Below are positions 51,261 through 59,253 of a stretch of 64,000 bases of DNA, one piece after another. The stretch lies in the NCBI GenBank assembly GCA_032718865.1, contig JALUTQ010000007.1, positions 248,001 to 312,000 of the forward strand, in the 5' to 3' direction. Positions within the stretch are counted from its first letter, which is position 1; every line of letters begins with the position of its first letter. The notes beneath the pieces were generated by a model. The model was not told the origin of the DNA, ran no database searches, and saw only the letters and a list, made by a program, of their open reading frames with translations. The translations under genes and the position numbers were made by a program. This DNA is from Tilletia caries (lineage: Eukaryota > Basidiomycota > Exobasidiomycetes > Tilletiales > Tilletiaceae).

Positions 51261-52471
51261 GTTGAGGGCAGGTGCTGCTCCATGAAGCTGCCAACATCGT
51301 GGATGAAGCCGGAGACGACAATGAGGGGACGGGTCTTGGCCTCAGCCTGGTAGTCGGACCATGAGATGACGGGAAGGTGGTTGGCGGAAGTGGGCCAGGT
51401 GATGTCGCGGTTGCCTTCGTGCAGCTTCTGGAGCTCCATTGCGAGACGACCCTTGCGGACTTCGTTGTCGGGGAACACGTGAAGGTGCGAGGCCAGTCCG
51501 AGGAACGACATGGTGGCGATGGACCACTTGGTAGGGTCGGACTGGTACCACTTGGTGGCATTCCTGTAGTCCATGGGGAACTGGTGGTGGAAGTTGTGGT
51601 AACACTCGCCGACGGTGACAAGGGCGGTGATGAAGTGGACGCGAGGAGTCATCTTGTTGTCGAAGGATGCCTCACCCAGCCAGTGCGCGAGTGAGTTGAC
51701 GCAGAAGGTTGAGTGGTGAACAAACACGAGATGGGCGACGGCGGCGTAGTAGAAGCCACCGCGCCAGTCATTCCAGCCGAGACCAGCAACGACGGTGGGG
51801 AAGACGAAGCCCATGAGAATGATGAGGGGAAGGTAGAAGCGGTGCTGGAACTTGATGACAGGGTTCTTGCGGAGGTCGCTGATGTCAGCAACACCGGGGT
51901 TGCGACGGGGCTTGATGATCATCCAACCGATGTGGGACCACAGAAGACCGTTGTGGGCTCCGTACGGGTCGAGGTTGGTGTCGGTGTAACGGTGGTGCGC
52001 GCGGTGACCACGAGCCCACCAGTGGATGGAGCCCTCAACTGCGCCAGTGCCCATGAATGCGAGGAAGTAGTCAAGAGGAGTCGAGGCGTTGTATGCGCGG
52101 TGCCGCGGTGTGCCCACAGTCTGTGGTAACCGGCGGTGATGCCAAGACCAGTGAGGAAATAGTATACGAAGGACCACCAGAAGGTCGTAGCCTGCAATGG
52201 TGTTGTCCAGATACCGTAGGCGGCGAGGATTGGTGTTGTGAAGAGGACAATTGTGAAAACATATTGTAGCTCATTGAAGATGTTGGAGAGGCGGAAGGGT
52301 GGCAAGTCGTCGGGTTTCTGAAGCATGCGCTGAATGTAATTGTCTGACAGGCCGTCGTCGGCGTGGCCGGACTTGGGTGCCTTGACAGGAGCGGCACGCT
52401 TGGTCTGTGTGCTCTCGTCCTCTGTCTGGGGAGGAGTGGCGATTGGTGCCAGACGCGAGTCAGTGGCCGAC
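51260..52471 (-). pseudogene. OLE1: Delta-9 acyl-CoA desaturase (OLE1-like), frameshifted and truncated
   Basis: A copy of the ER stearoyl-CoA desaturase that makes oleic and palmitoleic acid. The three His boxes are visible: HRLWAH, HRAHH (in WWARGHRAHHRYTDT) and HNFHH (in GECYHNFHHQFP), with membrane segments as in Ole1. Two lesions break it. An extra 8 bp near 52,096-52,111, a CACCGCGG/CACCGCGC tandem duplication, shifts the frame right after HRLWAHR. The C-terminal cytochrome b5 domain stops after IHDVGSFMEQH, where the heme-binding HPGG should follow, and runs into unrelated sequence. No GT-AG intron explains the 8 bp. It lies inside the CACTA element, so the cell's working OLE1 should be elsewhere. 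Confidence 0.82.
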
Positions 52472-53042
52472 ATGATTGTGGATGTGCTGTGATGAGGTCG
52501 GTAAGGATGTGTGGGTATGAGAAGTCGTAAGAGAGATGTGTGGGTGTGTGGGTGGCGGTGCAATTTGGCGAGCGCTCCGCGAGCAGAGTTGCGGACGTGA
52601 AGCGCCGTCTCCAACCCTTGGCAACCCTCGCAGTCCCCAACGAGGGGGTCCCGCTGGGTGGTTGACCAAGGGAGGAGAGAGGGAGGGGGAGGTAGGTGGT
52701 TGAGCCACAAGTCGAAGACGGGCCCGTGGCAGTGACGATGGTGAGAAGGGCCTGGTCGACGCCGAACGCCTCCTCCGCCTCGTCCTCCGCCACAGCCAAT
52801 TCCACACCCAACTTCCTCCCTTCGTCCCTCTGGCGCAGTTCGGACGAGAAGCGGCGTTATGAAGACGCGGCCGCTGTGGTTGGTTCGGTTCGGGGAGGTG
52901 AGGGTTGTCTTGGGGCTGTTGACATCAGGGAACCTGTTTTGAGTTGTTTGGAGATGATCAGCGAGAGAAACCCAGATTGCAGATGTTACAGAGCAACTCA
53001 CCTGCAAAGATTCAGCTTGACGAACAACACAGAAAGAGGTTT

Positions 53043-53172
53043 GCCGACGGTGCTTCCGGACACCGTTTGTCGCGGTCGACAGTGCTTCCGGGCACCGTTT
53101 GTCGCGGTCGACGGTGCTTCCGGGCACCGTTTGTCGCGGTCGACGGTGCTTCCGGGCACCGTTTGTCGCCCG
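53043..53172. repeat. Four 32-bp tandem repeats with hairpin core
   Basis: Units of 32 bp containing CGGTGCTTCCGGGCACCG, whose ends are complementary, and CGCGGTCGAC. Units 2 to 4 are nearly identical and the last one diverges in its final bases. They lie between the OLE1 remnant and the kinase remnant. Confidence 0.88.
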
Positions 53173-53432
53173 ACCAACAACTCTGGGCATCCCTTGCGCG
53201 AACGCATCCCGTGTAATCCCACGAGGGGTTCGACACGGGCGGCTGACCTCAGAGCTGAGGCCGGGGACGGGGAAGAACTGTAGATTGGAAGTCCAAAAGC
53301 AAACGGACTTCCTGTTGAACCAAGGAGGCGGTCAGCAATGAGAATGATAGAGAACGAAGAGGAATGGTGGGAGGTACTCACTGTGTAGAAGTCCGTAAGA
53401 TGCGCCGCGCGTGCTGAGGTTGAGATGGGTGT

Positions 53433-53964
53433 CAACTGTGACTGCGAGACAGAGCTGTCCGAAGAGACGGCGTGCTTCGGCGTCGGGTAAGGTTCCCCGC
53501 TCGACGAGGTAGTCGTACAACTCGCCCCCCGCGCAGAGTTTGGACACCATCCAGATGGAAGAGTCGGTCGCGAGGACCTCGTAGAGCTGGGTGACGTGTG
53601 GGTGGTGCAGCTTGCGGTGATGGTGGATCTCCCTGGTGAGCGCGGCGGCTGCGTGGGAGGAGTGTGACTTGGGGATCTGCTTGATGGCGACGCGGGTGTT
53701 GGTAAGTCGATATGTGGCCAGACTGACTTTGCCGAAGGTGCCCTCTGCGATCGGCCTTCCGAGGGTGTAGTTCCCGACGGTCTTGAGTGCTGAGGAGGCG
53801 TGGAGCTCCTGTCCGAGGTCTTCGTATGCGCTTGCGCGGGTGGCCTTCTGCCGTGCGGACATGTTGGCGGCTGATGCTGTGGAGGAGGAGGATGGGCCGA
53901 CGCCTGTGTAGGCTGTGCTGCCATTGATGCCGCTCCCGCTGTTCATCCCCATCGCTGGTGGCAC
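53433..53964 (-). pseudogene. Protein kinase N-lobe fragment
   Basis: Start-containing fragment of a Ser/Thr kinase, probably of the CAMK-like group. An unstructured N-tail is followed by the Gly-rich loop GRPIAEGTFGKV, the ATP-binding Lys in RVAIKQIPKS, the helix-C region LTREIHHHRKLHHPHV and a hinge with MVSKLCAGGELYDYL. Homology ends at GQLCLAV, at or near a normal splice position. The next segments (HRD, DFG, APE) are not found in the following 900 bp. It cannot be a catalytic kinase. It is a captured 5' gene piece, as OLE1 is a captured piece lacking its 3' end. Confidence 0.75.
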
Positions 53965-54373
53965 TGTCGAAGAGCTGACAGTAAGCAGCCCAGCCGAGGT
54001 CGAGGAGGCTTAGTCGTGTCTGATGGCGAAGAAGGCATCGGCGAGGAGCAGAAGCCGGGACTCGACGGGAGACTGGTGCTTGAAGCCTTGAAGCTGCAGC
54101 TGCTCTGGTTGGGAGTGGCCAGGTTGACGGCTGTCTGGCTGGTGGGTGTTGAGCAGCGGGTCGACAGCGTGAAGAGGTGAGTGTTTCAGCAGCGTACCCG
54201 CAGCGCCTCATTTTTTACTGAGACGCACCGGCGCAGTCGATCCAGTCATTCTTCTCTCTCTCTCTCTCTTGAAACATCCTCTCTTTGTACATCGTTTGAA
54301 GATTGAAACGCGAGTGTGTTCATTGGAAGGGTTGTGTCGAAAGAGGAAAGAACACCACAGCAAAGGACCAGGA
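53965..54373. other. Captured 5' leader of the kinase piece and H3 downstream region
   Basis: No coding frame supported. It contains a CT-dinucleotide run near 54,250-54,270 on the plus strand. It probably combines the kinase 5' leader with the 3' flank of the H3 gene. Confidence 0.4.
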
Positions 54374-54461
54374 GAGAATCCGATAGGGTCAAGTTCGGTC
54401 GCCGCGAATGAGGAACAGTGGAGAAGAATCCGATAGGATCAAGCGCGGTCGCCGCGAATGC
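54374..54461. repeat. Short tandem duplication of the H3 3' end
   Basis: About 38 bp that include the last codons and stop of the H3 gene (54,423-54,461) have a second, slightly diverged copy directly downstream in gene terms (54,374-54,411), both with GGTCGCCGCGAATG. Confidence 0.8.
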
Positions 54462-54945
54462 GTCGGGCGAGCTTCATGTCCTTGGGCATGACGGTCACGC
54501 GCTTGGCGTGGATGGCGGCCAAGTTGGTGTCCTCGAACAGGCGAACGAGGAAGGCCTCCGAAGCCTCCTGCAGCGCGCCGATAGCCGCCGACTGAAATCG
54601 AAGGTCAGTCTTGAAGTCCTGCGCGATCTCCTTTACGAGACGCTGGAAGGGGAGCTTGCGAATGCACAGCTCCGTGCTCTTTGGAAAGCGCCGGATCTCG
54701 CGTAACGCGACCGTGCCCGGTTTGTACCGATGAGGACGCTTGACTGTGAGATGGACGCATCGTCAACACCAAGGAAGAAGACCGGCAGGGAAGGACAACT
54801 CACCTCCGGCAATTCCCTTTCCGGGTTGAGTTGGGTTGGTAAGGGCCGCAGGATTGGTAAGGGCCGCAACCTTCTTCGTCGAGAGGACAGCCCGAGGGGC
54901 TTTGCCGCCGGTCGAGCGTCGCGCCGTTTGCTTGGTACGAGCCAT
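54439..54945 (-). CDS. Histone H3 variant with K9R and remodelled tail, carried by the CACTA element
   Basis: Nucleosome core histone of 148 residues; exons 54,945-54,804 and 54,743-54,439 with a 60-bp GT-AG intron. The tail begins [18 protein letters not shown], so residue 9 of the mature protein is Arg (codon CGC), not the universal Lys. The usual K18-T32 stretch with the second ARKS (K27) is replaced by a longer segment with a doubled AALTNP and PGKGIAG, then [11 protein letters not shown]. The K36 equivalent is kept and K37 is Arg. The fold is complete ([50 protein letters not shown]) with C110A and Q55P-type changes. There is no loop-1 expansion, so it is not a CENP-A. A TATAAG lies about 100 bp upstream. 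Unlike its neighbours it has no frameshift or truncation. Confidence 0.9.
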
Positions 54946-55041
54946 ATCAATAATGAGGGAGTGTAGGAGTAGGAGTCAAGTGAGGATGAAGGAGCTGTGA
55001 GGAGGGGAAACTCAGATGGAGGATGCCCCATCGAGGCTCCT

Positions 55042-55047
55042 CTTATA
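55042..55047 (-). promoter_or_regulatory. Possible TATA box of the H3 variant
   Basis: TATAAG on the minus strand roughly 100 bp upstream of the H3 start codon. Confidence 0.4.
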
Positions 55048-55439
55048 GGCGGCAGTCGCACTGCAACGAAGACAAGGAGCAAGAGGCGAAGCTGGGGTGA
55101 GTCTTTTTTTCGGGTAAAAACGAGTAAAGCAGGGTCCACTCACTTGGCAGCAAGATGTCACGCCACCCGAGTCGAAACTCGGGTCTAGGAGGGTAGTATC
55201 AAGTATAGTCGGGTTTATGGAATCGTATTTCCTGTGTACGAAATGTGAAGGGCAAAGGAGGGGTGCGTCAGTGCCTGAGTGCGCGCTTCCATACTCGCGG
55301 TACCCAACGAACCAAGAGTGGCGATTGGGCTGGATGTTTCGCCATGTCATTGCGCCTCCTCCGCCTCCTTCTTCTCCGACCGCCGCTGCTGACGCCGAAG
55401 CTGAACTTGCTCCTCCTCCACACGCTTAGCCCGCCCAAG

Positions 55440-56590
55440 GTCCCCCACCTCCCCCACCTCGCCCTCCATGCCTCATTCCGAATCCGCTCCGCACCCGCCT
55501 CAGCAACCTGCCAGACCGTCAACAATGGGTTGGTCGTCGTGATCACCGGGAACACACTCGCGTCCATCACCCGCACATTGGCAGCCCCGGCCCCCAGACC
55601 CGCGTGTGCCGGTCGTCCACCACGGCCAGAGGGTCCGTCGTGGGGGTGCCCATCTTGCAGGTGCCGCATGGATGGTACACGGTGTGGGCGACGCTGCGGG
55701 AGTAGGCGGAGAGGTCCGCGTCGGACTGGAGTTGAATTTGAGGGCCGGGTGCGACTTCGCAGAGCAGGTGGCGAGCGTAGCAGGGCTGCGCTCGCCCACC
55801 TGGCTATCTTGCGTGCAATCTTGATCACCTACACAAGCTACAGGAAACAAACAATCACTCATCCTATTGTCAGCAAGGCGATTACATGAAAAGGAAGTCC
55901 GACTCATCAGACTCACAATGTGGGCACCGTACCTTGCTCGTCTTCAAGGAAGGCAATCCAACAAGGGCTTATCCTGCCCGTCTGCGCCTGCGCTTTGCAG
56001 ACTAAGCTTGCCTCGACCCTGGCTACGGGTGATGTGATGTGAAGCGTCACACAGCTGGCATGCGCTGGTACATCGAAGCCGAGTCTGCCTGGGTGCTTGG
56101 CCCAAGGGACCTGGTTGATGTGTGCCTACCATACCAAAGGAGCGAAAGCAGAGAGTGTCAGTTTCTTCCCAGCGCCGCGAGCGAGGACGGTTCAAACGCA
56201 CCATCAAGTCCGGTCCCAGGTGCGAGGTCGGTTCGTTAGGCCAGTGCTCCGATCTAGACTCGCCCGCCCGAGGCAAGATCCGCAAGAAGAGACCCGCATC
56301 GCTCGACATGACCGTCTCCGCCGGCGTATCCCAAGTGTATCCCAAGTCTCCCACATGATGATCGACTCCGGATGTTCCTGCAAGTTATCGCCCACGCCGG
56401 GCACGTCGATGTGGACTCGTAGCCCTAGCTGCTCTAGCTCCGCTCGCGGACCGATGCCGCAGAGTAGTAGAAGGCGCGGAGTGTCGATGGGGCGCAGAGG
56501 ATCACGTCCTGTTTGGGGCGGAGGCGCAGAGTGTCGTGGGGCGCAGAGAGCGCAGAAGATCACGTCCTGTTTGGGGCGGAGGCGCGGAGT
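55440..56590 (-). pseudogene. GMC oxidoreductase remnant
   Basis: Pieces of a FAD-dependent glucose-methanol-choline oxidoreductase appear in order but in changing frames. Upstream: TPRLLLLCGIGPRAELEQLG and VPGVGDNLQEHPES. A frame change follows at a short duplication of TTGGGATAC near 56,326-56,346. Then come PAETVMSSDAGLFLRIL, the active-site segment VYHPCGTCKMG, and the C-terminal VMDASVFPVITTTNP. The FAD-binding N-terminal third is absent. The 5' edge is chewed by a roughly 52-bp duplication. It cannot encode a working enzyme. Located inside the CACTA element, between the H3 variant and the right-end ORF. Confidence 0.78.
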
Positions 56591-56600
56591 GTAGGAAGAA
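56475..56600. repeat. Tandem duplication of about 60 bp in the GMC remnant
   Basis: A unit containing GATCACGTCCTGTTTGGGGC and GGCGCAGAGTGTCG occurs twice with a third partial start, and disrupts the GMC frame just before the TPRLLLL segment. Confidence 0.8.
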
Positions 56601-56639
56601 GGGTCAGCCGTCAGTGAGAGGAAAGGCCACAGTATGTCA

Positions 56640-57257
56640 GAACAAGCACGCACCGGTACACAGATGCACAAGCTCGACTCTCTCTCTCGAGATCGCCCCA
56701 AGAAAGAGAGAGGTGGCTATGAGTATGTGTCGGTGTGTGCATTCGTTGGCGTGTGTGGTGGTGGTCACGAATGAAGATCCGACGTCCAAGTCAAAAGGGG
56801 AGCACGTCGCTGTTCCATACGTAACCCACATCCTCAACCTTGACCACCACCATCGACGTAACGTAACGCACACGGTACACACGGTAACACCAACCCCACC
56901 CAACCTGATCCCAGCCAGAACCCAGCGCCCAGCACGTTACCCGAGCCGTCGAGTATCCGACTCCATCTCCGACTCTGGCCCGCGTATCCCTCAACTCCTC
57001 AACCGTCCCCCGCCCTTCGCCATCGCCGAATCGTAGGCGACACACCTAGCTCCACAGCAGCCCCACTGCCGGACAGCGAGGTTGTGTGGTGACGGACACT
57101 CGATAACCCTTCATCAACATCTCCCAAGGCCTTCCAACCCAACGAGGAACCGCGCGTCACACTAAACGACATGTGAGTGACCCTGCCCTAACTATGACAC
57201 ACTTTGATGCAGAATGTTGTTCGAACCTGACGCTGTCCATCTTCCCCCAGTCCAAGA
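56640..57257. other. Spacer between GMC remnant and right-end ORF
   Basis: No supported gene. Donor-like and acceptor-like signals (GTGAGT at 57,173, CAG at 57,213 and 57,250) could belong to a spliced leader of the ORF starting at 57,258. Confidence 0.4.
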
Positions 57258-58202
57258 ATGGCGGACACAGAACAGGAATTGGAATGCAGTGCGACACAAG
57301 GTGGAACGGTCACTGTGCGCGATCCAGCAAACGGACTCGCCCTGTCTGCTTCTCAAGGAAACACGATTCGCGTCCACCAGGACACCCCACCCCCCGGACG
57401 GATGACACGCAGTCGCAGCCGCCTGCAACGGACGGTCCAAGTCGACGACTGGGGCGCCCTGGGCACCTGTACATTGACCCAAGGAGGGTCATCGTACTGG
57501 AGGGTGGACCCATCCAAGCCGGGAGTGATTCATCGCGCGGACGGAACACTTGAGGTGGAACCTTCCGACGACGAGGACACAGAGGAGGAGGGAGGGATCC
57601 ATCGCGCGAACAGAACACTGACGTTGGAACTTTCCGAAGACGAGGACACGGACACCAACGAGCAGGATGACCAACCAGCCGCCGCAGCCCACCCCCATCG
57701 TAGCCCTCACTCGGAACCCACGCTCACCCTCACCCCGACCGATGCTCCGACCGCAACCCCTGCGGAAGACACTGCACCCAAGGACCACGAAGACGCGACA
57801 GCAGACGCTACGACGGAAGCCACAGCCAACACGACCGTCGAGGACAACACAGCCGTCGTTGTCCCAAAGACGACTATGTCGAACGCGGCCAGGCTCGCGG
57901 TCGAATCTGGCACGAACAAGTGGAGGGAATGGGCATATGAAGGGGTGTTTGAGTACGTGAACCGGACCTGCCGAGGGGAGGCACTGACAGACAAGGAGAT
58001 GATGGAGGAGGCAACCAAAGCCGCGACGCCCCGCCGGAGCTTGCACTCCGACACCACGCCCAACCCATCCCGCGCAGAACGTCTAGGACACCTCCGCGAA
58101 CGATGGCGATGTTCGCTATGCGCCAAAGTCATCCACGCGCAGGTCGGAGTAACCACTAACCTGCGGAAGGGTAAGCATAAGTGCGAACCTCGCGGGCGAT
58201 AG
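57258..58202 (+). CDS. Right-end ORF of the CACTA element, zinc-motif protein of unknown function
   Basis: Single-exon frame of 314 residues ending about 425 bp from the right terminal repeat. The N-terminal two thirds are Thr/Asp/Glu-rich and disordered, with a duplicated HRADGTLEVEPSDDED-like segment. The last 110 residues contain a helical part, NKWREWAYEGVFEYVNRTC, and a possible zinc site near the C-terminus, CSLCAKVIHAQVG with a final KGKHKCEP (C-x2-C...H-x-C). No family is recognised. Its place next to the terminal repeat, opposite the accessory ORF1 at the other end, suggests it belongs to the element itself rather than being a passenger, but this is inference. Confidence 0.6.
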   Translation: MADTEQELECSATQGGTVTVRDPANGLALSASQGNTIRVHQDTPPPGRMTRSRSRLQRTVQVDDWGALGTCTLTQGGSSYWRVDPSKPGVIHRADGTLEVEPSDDEDTEEEGGIHRANRTLTLELSEDEDTDTNEQDDQPAAAAHPHRSPHSEPTLTLTPTDAPTATPAEDTAPKDHEDATADATTEATANTTVEDNTAVVVPKTTMSNAARLAVESGTNKWREWAYEGVFEYVNRTCRGEALTDKEMMEEATKAATPRRSLHSDTTPNPSRAERLGHLRERWRCSLCAKVIHAQVGVTTNLRKGKHKCEPRGR

Positions 58203-58601
58203 CCCTCCACGATGAAGTAACCCTCACTCTCGGAATACAATCAACCCTTGATAACCCATCACCACATCTCTCCTGACAGACTGACGGACTGAACGATCCT
58301 GCGCTCGCTATTGTAGGACTTGCGGAAGGTAAACGTCGCATCAAGAGGTTGTTGCAATAGGTAGCGGTCATCGCATTGTCTCGCTGAGACACCCGACCCT
58401 TGGGGCTCAGTAGTAGTAATCCTAGAACAACACATCAACCATCTTACTACGTCACCGATTCAGCACCTTGTTTTAGGCAAAAAGTAAGGGGTAGAAATCC
58501 GTATAGATTTAGCATATCCCTAAAAACCCCGGATAAGCGGAAAATTTTAGGGATTGTCTAAAAAAGATCTAAAACGCTGTTGTAGGTCGGAATTTAATGC
58601 A
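58203..58601. other. Right subterminal region of the CACTA element
   Basis: No gene. AT-rich compared with its surroundings towards the end, with TCTAAAA copies at 58,557, 58,568 and 58,602 and CCCTAAAA at 58,518, probable transposase binding sites. Confidence 0.6.
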
Positions 58602-58628
58602 TCTAAAACGCCACCGAAGGTGGCAGTG
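58602..58628 (-). repeat. Right terminal inverted repeat of CACTA element
   Basis: Exact reverse complement of the left repeat over 27 bp, ending GGTGGCAGTG and followed by TAT. Confidence 0.92.
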
Positions 58629-59253
58629 TATGGACACATTATGGTGCGGGCGGGGATATCTTAGCATGAACTGTGCTGGCTCGCCCGCTCCTTCCTCGAA
58701 GGTGGAGTACAATGGGATGGAGGGATGTTGAACCCCAGGCTCCAAGCTCCGCCAGTTCATTATCCATATACCGCTGCCTCGCCGCTGAGCCCTGCTGCGT
58801 GCTGACCGAGGAGCAGGGGGACGAGTGAGTGAGACACGCCGAGGCCTACATCAGCAATCCGACAAGTAAGTAGTCCAGCTCACCGCACAATGAGAGGCCT
58901 TCCCGTCGTGCTGTTGAGCTCTCTTCGAATTAACCATCGAATACCTTGAGGCCCCAGCTCGACGCCCTAGCGACGCCTCGCGCCTCCTTTCGGTTTCCTC
59001 AAGTTCCCGAATATGTAGTGCGGTGAGGCGGGCCGAGTCGGTTCGGGTGCAGACGCCATCTCACCTCGGCGGAGCAAACATGGCCAACAGGAGACGAAAA
59101 GCAAATTGATGTTACATGTTACAGTCGCGACCGAAAGGATCGTTTGCCATCCGCGCTTCGACGCGATGCCCTTCATGCAAAGAAAGCTTATGGGTTCGGC
59201 GTCGTCCGTCGAGGTGCGGGGCTGGCTACAGAAAGATGAGGTGGCGTGGGGCA
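58629..59253. other. Intergenic, no gene seen
   Basis: Between the CACTA right end and the stop of the sugar transporter. No supported ORF or repeat. Confidence 0.5.

Larger units (their letters stand above)
44486..58628. mobile_element. 14.1-kb CACTA-type DNA transposon carrying captured gene copies
   Basis: The ends are perfect 27-bp inverted repeats starting CACTGCCACC and are flanked on both sides by TAT, the 3-bp target duplication expected of CACTA/EnSpm elements. Just inside both ends are several TCTAAAA subterminal motifs (44,587, 44,599; 58,557, 58,568, 58,602) and a shared TCCCTAAAA block. The left third encodes an accessory ORF (plus) and a multi-exon Tnp2-type transposase (minus). 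The right half holds fragments of an unknown gene, OLE1, a protein kinase and a GMC oxidoreductase, plus an intact histone H3 variant, all on the minus strand. A plus-strand ORF of unknown function precedes the right end. The passengers keep introns, so capture was at DNA level. Confidence 0.85.

Noticed and set aside
51919..53190. 423-codon frame extending the desaturase upstream to 53,190
   Set aside because: The extra part translates the 32-bp tandem repeats and promoter; the desaturase starts at the ATG at 52,471, which gives the normal N-tail.
54439..54945. H3 gene as a CENP-A (centromeric H3)
   Set aside because: CENP-A proteins do not keep the ARTKQTAR start and have a longer loop 1; here the start is canonical and loop 1 has normal length.
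44486..58628. Starship-type giant element
   Set aside because: No DUF3435/YR captain gene at an end; perfect inverted repeats and a Tnp2 gene point to CACTA.
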